Shown one piece after another: positions 1-8,547 of a stretch of 54,643 bases of DNA. The notes beneath the pieces are model-generated. The model saw only the letters and a program-made list of their open reading frames with translations, was not told the DNA's origin and searched no databases. The position numbers and the translations under genes are program-made. The number at the start of each line of letters is the position of its first letter. Position 1 is the stretch's first letter. Source of the stretch: Candidatus Moraniibacteriota bacterium (GTDB lineage Bacteria; Patescibacteriota; Minisyncoccia; Moranbacterales; UBA2206); contig JAPLXG010000004.1 in NCBI GenBank assembly GCA_026396175.1, forward strand, positions 1 to 54,643. The letters are read 5' to 3'.

Positions 1-152
1 TGCCCTCACCTGTCACGTGCTCGTGACATCCTCTCCCGAGGGGAGAAGAGGAGTTGAAGGGACTATTCCATAGCCTCACCTGTCACGAGTACGTGACATC
101 CCTGCCTACCGGCAGGCAGGCTCTCCCTAAGGGAGAGGAGGGAATTTTTTTA

Positions 153-1529
153 TTATTTCATAAAATCTTTCCCCCTCAACTTCTTATGATATGTAATCGC
201 AAAACGATGCGCTTCGTCGCGCACGCGCTCGATAATTTCATCCGAAATTTCTGGCACACTGCCAAAGGCATAGCGGTCTAGTTTTTTGCGGGCGGGACCT
301 TTCGCCACTGCGAGGAGTGGAATTTCCAGATGAAAATTCTTGAGCACACGTCGCACCGCCGTGAGATGACCTTGTCCGCCGTCGAGTATAATCAGATCGG
401 GCTTGGGCCAACTATTGCCAAATCTGCGCCCCAACACTTCCGCCATCGACGCCGTGTCATTCGCACCTTCAATTGTTTTGATTTTAAATTTCCGATACTG
501 ACTCTTATTTTCTGTTAGCTCTCCCTGAGAATTATCAAAAACCACCATAGACCCAACACTAGAACGGCCAGAAATATTAGAAATATCATACCCTTCGACG
601 CGAAATATTTTTGAATTTGCATTTTTGTTATATGTTTCATGTTTCATGCTATATGACACGAGCGCAATATCCGCAATATGCTGCAACGCAAAAATAGCAT
701 TCCGCACTTTCCCCGCTCTTTCAAATTCCTGCTTTTCGCTATAAGCCGACATTTCTTTTTTCATTTTCGCAAGCAATGTTTTTTTCTTGCCCTCCAAAAT
801 CATCTTGATTCCCCGAATATTTTTAGCATAATCCTCTTTCGAAATCGCCCCAGCATACGGCCCCGGACAAAGCCCAATCTGAAAATCCAGGCACCCTTTT
901 TCGGTTTTTTGCGCCTTGGAATGATAGGGGGAAATCTTGCGCAAAATCTTGAGCGCTATCTCAATATTTTTCTTTGAGATATAGGGACCAAAAACCCTAT
1001 CGGGTTCAATTTTCAATTTTAAATTTTCTCCGCCAGCTGGCGGATTCAATTCGTTTGAAAATTTAGGAATTGGAAATTGGGTTTTGTTTAGAAATTGGAA
1101 ATTAGAAATTGGAACTTTGAGCAACTCTGTCTTACGTAAAATTACAATTCGCGGAAACAACTCTTTAGTAATAACAACGTAGCAGAATGACTTATCATCT
1201 TTCCCATCCACATTAAACTTCGGCTGCCACTTTTTGATCAAGTCCTGCTCCAAAATATATGCTTCCAAAACAGTTTCGGTTTTCCGAACTTCAATATCTA
1301 CAACTTGGTCTATGAACATTTCAATCGGCCGTTCCCCCATTCGCATATTCGCGTCATTCGCATCAATTCGCGTATTTGTATTAAATTGGAAATATGAAGA
1401 AACGCGATCCTTCAGAGACGTCGCTTTGCCCACATACAAAATAACCCCGGCATTATTTCGGAAAATATAGACCCCTGGAGAGGTTGGCAACTTTTTTAAT
1501 TTTTGCGCTAATTTGCTTGACATTTGCAT
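153..1529 (-). CDS. uvrC: UvrABC system protein C, shortened: GIY-YIG and UvrC catalytic regions present, C-terminal (HhH)2 absent
   Basis: N-terminal LPTSPGVYIFRNNAGVILYVGKATSLKDRVSSYF; C-terminal DLIILDGGQGHLTAV and RDEAHRFAITYHKKLR, then stop. Confidence 0.93.
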   Translation of the reverse strand: MQMSSKLAQKLKKLPTSPGVYIFRNNAGVILYVGKATSLKDRVSSYFQFNTNTRIDANDANMRMGERPIEMFIDQVVDIEVRKTETVLEAYILEQDLIKKWQPKFNVDGKDDKSFCYVVITKELFPRIVILRKTELLKVPISNFQFLNKTQFPIPKFSNELNPPAGGENLKLKIEPDRVFGPYISKKNIEIALKILRKISPYHSKAQKTEKGCLDFQIGLCPGPYAGAISKEDYAKNIRGIKMILEGKKKTLLAKMKKEMSAYSEKQEFERAGKVRNAIFALQHIADIALVSYSMKHETYNKNANSKIFRVEGYDISNISGRSSVGSMVVFDNSQGELTENKSQYRKFKIKTIEGANDTASMAEVLGRRFGNSWPKPDLIILDGGQGHLTAVRRVLKNFHLEIPLLAVAKGPARKKLDRYAFGSVPEISDEIIERVRDEAHRFAITYHKKLRGKDFMK

Positions 1530-1589
1530 AGATATAAGCTACATTACAATATCTTCTTTGACAATACAATTAACCAAATTGGAGGTTAT

Positions 1590-1772
1590 ATGGCAGAAAA
1601 AAAATTATTGCACGAATATCTTATCGTCATTAGCCGTGAAGGTGAACTAGAAGTTGTTCCCTTTGGAAATGAATACGCCATAAAAGAAATAGAGGCATAT
1701 TTTAATCGCGTTTCCGAACAATGGTCGGATGCATATTTATGTAAAGTTATCAGAGGACCGATTGAAATTTAG
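1590..1772 (+). CDS. hypothetical small protein (60 aa)
   Basis: ATG preceded by SD-like GGAGG; internal start of ORF 1524..1772. Confidence 0.5.
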   Translation: MAEKKLLHEYLIVISREGELEVVPFGNEYAIKEIEAYFNRVSEQWSDAYLCKVIRGPIEI

Positions 1773-1962
1773 ACAGCAATTTTCTTTGACAATAACGCAC
1801 AACCAAAAAGGAGGCACAGGCGAGAGGAAGCTTTCATAGAAACGACCCGCAATGGCAAAGAGACAGGGTCATGGTGCTTTATCGTATTGCACCGATTGTT
1901 TTTCTAATCATTTTCACTATCGCATTTTTCTGCGATAAATAACCCAGATAAGGAGGTCAGGG

Positions 1963-2256
1963 ATGATTATCAATGGTACTTTTAAAACAATACACGGAAA
2001 GAATACAACGATTGAAAGCGGAGATTGCATGAACTATGACCGTGCCGAAAAAGCGATTGGCTTTTTCCGCAAGGACAGACTCATGCAATTAAACAACTCG
2101 CGCAATGTTTCATTGCCACTCGAGCTCGAAACAGATCGCGTGGCTTTTAAGAACATGGCGCTGGTAATGGCCACACTTTCCGGCCTAAGTGTTGAGGTTG
2201 ACTGCTCAAACGAGCATGTCTTCTTGGCCAATTTTTTTAACAATCGAGGAAGTTAA
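1963..2256 (+). CDS. hypothetical protein (97 aa)
   Basis: ATG preceded by AAGGAGG; followed by a hairpin plus T-run. Confidence 0.6.
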   Translation: MIINGTFKTIHGKNTTIESGDCMNYDRAEKAIGFFRKDRLMQLNNSRNVSLPLELETDRVAFKNMALVMATLSGLSVEVDCSNEHVFLANFFNNRGS

Positions 2257-2271
2257 AGACTTCACATCTCC

Positions 2272-2316
2272 GACCATGCAATGTTATTTTTTCCTTGCTG
2301 GTCGGTTTTTTTATTT
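2272..2316 (+). terminator. rho-independent terminator-like hairpin
   Basis: CCGACCA...TGGTCGG followed by TTTTTTT. Confidence 0.55.
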
Positions 2317-2334
2317 TCCCAAAAACCTCCTCCC

Positions 2335-2456
2335 TTGTCATTCCCGCGCAGGCGGGAATCTAGTCTAAAAACTAAATTAACTAGACTGACCCAATGCTTG
2401 GATTAACTATTTTAACAAAAAATTTACACTGGATCCCCGCCTCCGCGGTGATGACA
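2335..2456. repeat. Non-coding TIR element with the GIY-YIG-module termini
   Basis: TTGTCATTCCCGCGCAGGCGGGAATCTAGT ... ACACTGGATCCCCGCCTCCGCGGTGATGACA. Confidence 0.75.
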
Positions 2457-2510
2457 TAAAAGGAAGGTTTTTATCTTGAAATTTGCATTTTACATTATAC
2501 ATAATACATT

Positions 2511-5500
2511 CTACTTCCTACTTAATACTTCTTTTAGGTATTTCCCCGTCCAACTCTCCTTATGCCACTTCGCAACTTCTTCCGGCGTGCCGGAAACGAT
2601 TACTTTCCCGCCCTCTTTCCCACCTTCCGGTCCCAGATCAATAATCCAATCGGCGGTTTTGATTACGTCTAGGTTATGCTCGATTACAATCACAGTATTA
2701 CCCGCATCAACTAAGCGATTGAGAATTCCCAATAATTTTTTGATATCATCAAAATGCAAGCCTGTCGTTGGTTCGTCTAAAATATATAAAGTATCCCCTG
2801 TCGCCCGGCGAGACAGTTCAGTGGAAAGCTTGATTCGTTGCGCTTCTCCGCCGGAGAGTGTCGTGGCGGATTGGCCGAGTTGAATGTAGCCCAAGCCGAC
2901 ATCTTCCAAGACTTTGAGTTTGTCGGCAATGTCGTGAAAATTGGCGAAAAATTCGCGCGCTTCGGAAATGGTCATCGCCAAGACATCGGCAATGTTTTTA
3001 TCGCGATATTTTACTTTGAGCGTTTCGCTGTTGTAGCGTTTCCCAGAGCAAACATCGCACGGCAAATAGACATCCGGCATAAATTGCATTTCAATTTTGT
3101 TGTATCCATCGCCTTCGCAATTATCGCATCTTCCCCCACGAACATTAAAGGAAAATCTTCCCGGCGAATAGCCTTTCGCTTTGGCATCGCGCGTCTCAGC
3201 AAACAGCTCGCGAATCGCCGTGAATAGTCCCGTGTAGGTCGCCGGATTAGATCTGGGTGTGCGACCAATCGGTGACTGATCAATCATAATCACTTTGTTG
3301 AGATAGTGATCACCCACAATTTCGCTGTGCTTGCCCGGCCGTTCCAGCGAACGCATAATCTTAGCTGAAAGAGCTTTATATAATATATCTTCAACCAGAG
3401 TTGATTTGCCTGAACCAGATACACCAGTCACGCAGGTCAAAACTTTGAGTGGAAACGACACAGTAATGTTTTGCAAATTATGCTCGCGCGCTCCGCGCAC
3501 CACGAGTGTTTTTTTATTTTTGAGCGATCGCCGAAAAGCCGGAATTTCAATCTGCATTTCCCCTCGCAAATATTTCGCGGTGAGGGAATTTTTGCTTTTC
3601 ATCACTTCTTCGGGCGACCCTTGCGCCACAATTTCTCCGCCGTGTTTTCCCGCACCCGGCCCAATGTCCACGAGATAATCCGCCGCACGCATTGTTTCTT
3701 CGTCGTGCTCCACAACAATTAAAGTATTGCCGACATCTCTGAGTTGCAAAAGTGTGGCAAGCAATTTTGCGTTATCGCGCGCATGAAGTCCAATTGATGG
3801 TTCGTCAAGAATATAGAGCACGCCGACCAGTTGCGAACCAATTTGGGATGCCAAGCGGATGCGTTGGGATTCACCGCCGGCTAGAGTGTTCGCGGCGCGA
3901 CCAAGCGAAAGATACCCAAGACCGACGTCTTGCAAAAAGCCCAAACGGTTTTGAATTTCTTTGAGGATCCGACTGGCAATTAATTCTTCGCGCTTACTCA
4001 AATTTATTTTTTGAAAAAAATCCAAAGTTTCTCGCACGCTAACATTGGAAACTTCCTGGATGTTTTTATTTCCCACGGTTACGAGTAGCACCTCTTTTTT
4101 ATAGCGTGAACCTAGACAAGTCGAGCAGGGATTTTGCGACATATATTTTTCAATATCTGTGCGCACGCCTTCTGAATCTGTTTTGAGATAGCGATCTTGC
4201 AAATAGCCGACCACTCCCCGCCAACGCATATTATATTTCCAACTTGATCCAGTTTTGCTCCGCAAAGTCACCGGAATTTCGTCCGCCTCTTCTTCGGCAA
4301 TCATATCCTGGGCTTCCGGTCTGCCATAAAGCAAAGTATTAAAGTCATCGTCAGATAAATCCCGCAGCCGCACATTATCGCGGATATGATAGAAATTCGT
4401 CACAGCGCGCAAAATCGTCCCCTGCCAATTATTTTTCTTGTAACTCCACGGCATAATTCCGCCTTCAGCGATAGTTTTATTCATATCCGGCACAACCAAA
4501 TCTGGATCAATCTCTTTTTTCACGCCCAAACCTTCGCAAGATGGGCAAGCACCAAAAGGACTATTGAAAGAAAACAAGCGTGGCTCCAGTTCGGGAAAAT
4601 CCACCTCATGCACCGGACAAGAAAAATTCTGATTAAAAATCATCCCGCTGTTTTCATTTTTTTCTCCATCTGTAGCACTGCTTGTTTTTTTATCCTTTTT
4701 GTCATTGGTATTTTGGGTTTTGGATTTGATTTGAAATTGGAAATTTGAAATTGGAAATTTTACCCTCACTATGCCCTTGGAAAGTTTCAGTGCTTGCTCT
4801 ACGCCTTCAAAAATCCGCGAAATATTCTCGGAATTAATTTCCACCTTGTCGACCAAAATATCAATATTATGTTTTTTGTAGCGCTCCAACTTCACCCGCG
4901 TCCCAATCTTTTCATCCAGCGTATATTTTTTTCCATTGACTACTGCGGTGGAAAAACCGCGCCGGAACATTTCCTCAAGGAGCGTCGAGTATTCACCTTT
5001 GCGCTCTCGCACAATCGGAGAAAAAATTTCAATCGCGCACCTAGACGCATTAAAATGCGTCTCTACATTATTTTTTACGTCACAAACATTCAAAATTCGA
5101 TCCACAATTTCATCTGTGGAAAGTTTCACGATTTCGTGACCGCAGATGGGACAATGCGCCACGCCGATTTTAGCATAGAGCAAACGCAAATAATCATGAA
5201 TTTCCGTCACCGTTCCCACAGTTGAACGCGGATTATGTGAAGCGGCTTTTTGATCAATCGAGATCGCCGGGCTTAGTCCTTCAATCGAATCAACTTCCGG
5301 CTTTCCCATTTGCCCCAAAAATTGCCGCGCATAGCTCGAGAGACTTTCGAGATATCTCCGTTGCCCTTCGGCAAAAATGGTATCAAAAGCCAGCGTACTC
5401 TTCCCTGAGCCGCTGATCCCGGTAAAAACAATAAATTTATTCCGCGGCAGGTCAAGGTTTACATTTTTCAAATTATGCTCTCTTGCACCGCGAATGATTA

Positions 5501-5513
5501 ATTCATCTTGCAT
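2511..5513 (-). CDS. uvrA: UvrABC system protein A
   Basis: Two ABC cassettes: GISGSGKSTLAFDTIFAEGQRRYLESLS, GVSGSGKSTLVEDILY, TLSGGEAQRIKLSTEL. Confidence 0.97.
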   Translation of the reverse strand: MQDELIIRGAREHNLKNVNLDLPRNKFIVFTGISGSGKSTLAFDTIFAEGQRRYLESLSSYARQFLGQMGKPEVDSIEGLSPAISIDQKAASHNPRSTVGTVTEIHDYLRLLYAKIGVAHCPICGHEIVKLSTDEIVDRILNVCDVKNNVETHFNASRCAIEIFSPIVRERKGEYSTLLEEMFRRGFSTAVVNGKKYTLDEKIGTRVKLERYKKHNIDILVDKVEINSENISRIFEGVEQALKLSKGIVRVKFPISNFQFQIKSKTQNTNDKKDKKTSSATDGEKNENSGMIFNQNFSCPVHEVDFPELEPRLFSFNSPFGACPSCEGLGVKKEIDPDLVVPDMNKTIAEGGIMPWSYKKNNWQGTILRAVTNFYHIRDNVRLRDLSDDDFNTLLYGRPEAQDMIAEEEADEIPVTLRSKTGSSWKYNMRWRGVVGYLQDRYLKTDSEGVRTDIEKYMSQNPCSTCLGSRYKKEVLLVTVGNKNIQEVSNVSVRETLDFFQKINLSKREELIASRILKEIQNRLGFLQDVGLGYLSLGRAANTLAGGESQRIRLASQIGSQLVGVLYILDEPSIGLHARDNAKLLATLLQLRDVGNTLIVVEHDEETMRAADYLVDIGPGAGKHGGEIVAQGSPEEVMKSKNSLTAKYLRGEMQIEIPAFRRSLKNKKTLVVRGAREHNLQNITVSFPLKVLTCVTGVSGSGKSTLVEDILYKALSAKIMRSLERPGKHSEIVGDHYLNKVIMIDQSPIGRTPRSNPATYTGLFTAIRELFAETRDAKAKGYSPGRFSFNVRGGRCDNCEGDGYNKIEMQFMPDVYLPCDVCSGKRYNSETLKVKYRDKNIADVLAMTISEAREFFANFHDIADKLKVLEDVGLGYIQLGQSATTLSGGEAQRIKLSTELSRRATGDTLYILDEPTTGLHFDDIKKLLGILNRLVDAGNTVIVIEHNLDVIKTADWIIDLGPEGGKEGGKVIVSGTPEEVAKWHKESWTGKYLKEVLSRK

Positions 5514-5523
5514 AATAATACAC

Positions 5524-5713
5524 TGTCATTCCCGCAAAGGCGGGAATCCAGGTTCCACTAGTTATAAACTCTCGAAAATCGAATTGAGAATTCTCTAGCT
5601 TTATGTTTCAGTTAGCTTACTGCTTAATTAATTCGTATTATTTATTATCTATAGCCCGAGGTGCCTGGATCCCCGCCGGAGTTTATACTCGTGAAACGGG
5701 TGCGGGGATGACA
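5524..5713. repeat. Non-coding TIR element with TGTCATTCCCGC... / ...GCGGGGATGACA ends
   Basis: TGTCATTCCCGCAAAGGCGGGAATCCAG ... CTGGATCCCCGCC(inserted loop)GCGGGGATGACA; starts ~11 bp upstream of uvrA ATG. Confidence 0.7.
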
Positions 5714-5785
5714 CAAAAAATTTAGTATAGTTTAGTTTAAAACTTTTTGACTTTTCCTGCAAGCCAATGACTTAGATAAAATAAT

Positions 5786-5816
5786 AGCCGGCTTCAGATC
5801 GCTGAAGTCGGCTAAA
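5786..5816 (-). terminator. hairpin downstream of the small-ORF cluster
   Basis: AGCCGGCTTCAGATCGCTGAAGTCGGCT imperfect hairpin 3' of the minus-strand gene. Confidence 0.4.
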
Positions 5817-5839
5817 GTCCTGGTACCGCTGGGACTGGA

Positions 5840-6025
5840 TTAATAAAAAATTACAACATTCCCTGATTCGAGAGAGATGTCTTTTTTTACCCCTTTGTTA
5901 AGATCAAATGAGTTGGATCCGAGTTCAACTGTTTTCGAGCTTGCAACTGAGGCTGGATCATATCTGTATACTTTCTCGATAAACTCACCGAGAGTTTTCG
6001 AGTCTACAACTGGAAATTCCGGCAT
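5840..6025 (-). CDS. hypothetical small protein (61 aa), resembles 8209..8403
   Basis: SD-like AAGGAGAT before ATG; C-terminus NVVIFY. Confidence 0.55.
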   Translation of the reverse strand: MPEFPVVDSKTLGEFIEKVYRYDPASVASSKTVELGSNSFDLNKGVKKDISLESGNVVIFY

Positions 6026-6040
6026 ATCTTATCTCCTTTT

Positions 6041-6286
6041 TTAATCGAAAAAACCAATTCCCCCGATGGGTCGACAATCAAGCTTGAGTGCAACGATGGC
6101 ACCCTCTCCAACAGGAACGCTTCCGAGATCTTCCTGGCAGGGAACATATACCTCCTTGCCACCACTTCCAAAGTTGTTGATGACCTCAATAGTGGTGACT
6201 TTTTCCATCATATCAGGATCGGAAATACCTACGCCCTGGACAATTGCTCCCAATGTTGTGGGGACTTCAATCTTTTTTTTAAGCAT
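6041..6286 (-). CDS. hypothetical small protein (MLKKKIEVPTTLG...)
   Basis: GAGGAGG SD before ATG at 6286; shorter than ORF-track call 6041..6328. Confidence 0.5.
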   Translation of the reverse strand: MLKKKIEVPTTLGAIVQGVGISDPDMMEKVTTIEVINNFGSGGKEVYVPCQEDLGSVPVGEGAIVALKLDCRPIGGIGFFD

Positions 6287-6737
6287 ACATCCTCCTCTTG
6301 GAAAAAGTTGAAAAACAATCTCACGCATCGGAAAGAATCCCCGACCAGTAAACTTTACTGTCCAGGAAAATAGTCACAGACTCTCCTGTGACCAACAAAA
6401 CATTCTTGGCAATTTCCGAATAAATATGCCGCAAATGCCTTGGTCCGACAACCACCCTCCTGATGTTATCCGGTGAAATCTTATTTTTCTCCAACAATTC
6501 GAGCAAGTTTCTCGATTTGTGGATCGCTACTGCTCTGGTAAAGCATAACTATCAAATATGCTCATGATACCCCCTCTTTTTCCTGAATTGACAAAAAACA
6601 AAAACTACTCCAGCCTCTATCCATATAATAAGCCAGTATGTCGCAAAAACCCAATTTTGTCAAGCTAACTATCACGCCCTTGACACGAAGCATTAAAACT
6701 GCTATATTTAGCGTAGAATTACTACGAAAAGATCCCC

Positions 6738-7259
6738 TTAAGGTTCCGTCCTTCTGGGGCGCTTTTTATTTTTATACCCCAATTTATCTTTTAACTCATT
6801 AAGAAAAGCAAGTCTATTCCGAGCCGTTTTCTTTATGAGCGCTGAATAATTATGCATATCCGGAATTAACACTTTTTCTAATTTGTCATTTTCTAATAAA
6901 TATTTAATCAAACAATAAAAATCACCATCGCCTGTCACAATAACCGCTTTCTCATATTCCCGATAATCAATCATTGACTGTAGGACGAGTTCCGCATCGC
7001 AATTACCCTTTATTCTGCCATCCTTATTTTTTAATGTTGGCTTAAAAACTATTATGTAGCCATTTTTCTGTAAAGAATTATACAGATTTTGATTTTCCGG
7101 AACATACCCTATAAATATGTAGGCTATTTTTACTTTATACTTTTCTTTCAGATAAACTCTAAATTTGAAAAAATCCAACTTCCAGCCCAAACGTTGAATT
7201 GATAAATTCAAATTCTGGCTATCGATAAACGCATAGTTTTTTACCTCTTTATTTTGCAT
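6738..7259 (-). CDS. NYN domain (LabA/DUF88-like) putative nuclease
   Basis: YAFIDSQNLNLSI, CDAELVLQSMID, AVIVTGDGDFYCLIKYL. Confidence 0.85.
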   Translation of the reverse strand: MQNKEVKNYAFIDSQNLNLSIQRLGWKLDFFKFRVYLKEKYKVKIAYIFIGYVPENQNLYNSLQKNGYIIVFKPTLKNKDGRIKGNCDAELVLQSMIDYREYEKAVIVTGDGDFYCLIKYLLENDKLEKVLIPDMHNYSALIKKTARNRLAFLNELKDKLGYKNKKRPRRTEP

Positions 7260-7272
7260 ACTTTTTGTTTTC

Positions 7273-7932
7273 TTATAAACTCACATATTTCACCGGCAAA
7301 ACTTTGCGGAAAATTCCGGCGAAAATGAATGAGTCGGATTTGTGGATGAAGATTGGTTGATGGATCGGATTGGTTGATTTGGGAAAAAGGCCAATCACAT
7401 CTTCGCTGACTTTTTTGTAGCGCTTGATGGTTGCCATTCCATTCACTACCGCAACAACAATTTTGCCTTCCAACTCTTCCTGCTGTTCATATTTTTCAAA
7501 AATGACATAATCGCCGTCGTTGATTTTTTCTTTGTCCATTGAATCGCCGAGAGCCTTCACCGCAAAAAGTAGCGACTCGTCTTTGTCGCGAAAAAGGGCT
7601 TTAGAAATTTGCAAAAAGCCATCGACATTATCCTGCGCATAGGCCAGCGCTTCGCCGCAAGACGCCAAGCCATAGACTGGAACAGAGAAGATATTTTTGA
7701 AATTAGTATAATTCTTATTTTCCACCAGATAAATTTTCTTTTTCTTGTCGCGCTTGATCAAATCTTTTTTCTCCAACGATTCAATCACTTGCATCACCGA
7801 TTTCAAACTGTCTCTCCCGCCTTGGGACTCTAAAAATTTTTGCAAACGATAACTAGTGGGGTTTTCTTTCCCCTGACTAATTAGTTCTCGAATTGATTCG
7901 AGAATGTTTTGTTGTTTGGCCGTTAGAAGCAT
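7273..7932 (-). CDS. lexA: LexA/UmuD-like self-cleaving repressor (S24 peptidase family)
   Basis: N-terminal winged-helix-like segment; VPVYGLASCGEALAY cleavage region; catalytic GDSM and GMATIKRY Ser/Lys dyad. Confidence 0.85.
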   Translation of the reverse strand: MLLTAKQQNILESIRELISQGKENPTSYRLQKFLESQGGRDSLKSVMQVIESLEKKDLIKRDKKKKIYLVENKNYTNFKNIFSVPVYGLASCGEALAYAQDNVDGFLQISKALFRDKDESLLFAVKALGDSMDKEKINDGDYVIFEKYEQQEELEGKIVVAVVNGMATIKRYKKVSEDVIGLFPKSTNPIHQPIFIHKSDSFIFAGIFRKVLPVKYVSL

Positions 7933-7943
7933 AATTTTGTTTT

Positions 7944-8073
7944 ATCCCCCACCACTTTTCCGCTTATAAATTACCACGACTCTATTAGCTACATATTACA
8001 CGGCGCTATCAGCAGCAATTCAATAAGCTTTTTTAATTGCGCACAAAGTGCGAGCGGAAAAGTGGTGGGGGAT
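7944..8073. repeat. GTGGTGGGGGAT-TIR element, copy 1
   Basis: ATCCCCCACCACTTTTCCGCTT ... GCGAGCGGAAAAGTGGTGGGGGAT. Confidence 0.85.
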
Positions 8074-8208
8074 GAATTTAATTAATTACAGTGTTATTTT
8101 ACCATTGATAGCCTAACACTGTCAAGTAGCTACTCTCAAGAAAAAACAAGGCCAGTCGCGAGAGTCTCGAAACTGGCTGTTTGTGGCAAAACTATCCTGG
8201 ATCGGTTC

Positions 8209-8403
8209 CTAATAAAACACCACTCGATCCTTCTCGGAAAGGAGCAGCTCTTCAGAATCCTGTAAATTAAATATACCCTTTTTGATAATGCCAACCATAT
8301 GAGCATTATCAAAAAGACCCGGATACAGCTCTTTGACATGTGTCCAAAGCTGTCCAACAGTATTGAAACCGTCGGCACCAAATTCATTGTCTCTTTTGAT
8401 CAT
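8209..8403 (-). CDS. hypothetical small protein (64 aa), resembles 5840..6025
   Basis: AAGGAGGGAAGTC before ATG; C-terminus RVVFY; hairpin downstream. Confidence 0.55.
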   Translation of the reverse strand: MIKRDNEFGADGFNTVGQLWTHVKELYPGLFDNAHMVGIIKKGIFNLQDSEELLLSEKDRVVFY

Positions 8404-8547
8404 GACTTCCCTCCTTTTAATGTAGCGGCTTCTATTTGCCTAGCTAAACACTAATTCAACTAATTGCCTTTGTCAAATATCAACCAAAAAAACAGAACCA
8501 AGAAACTAATCTCGGTTCTGCTAAATTCTCTTTTTTTTCCGACAAAA

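Noticed and set aside
2476-5598. Plus-strand ORFs over uvrA (for example 2476..2883, 2838..3227, 4386..4748, 4794..5225)
   Set aside because: Antisense to a strongly conserved uvrA reading frame; no protein family or RBS recognised.
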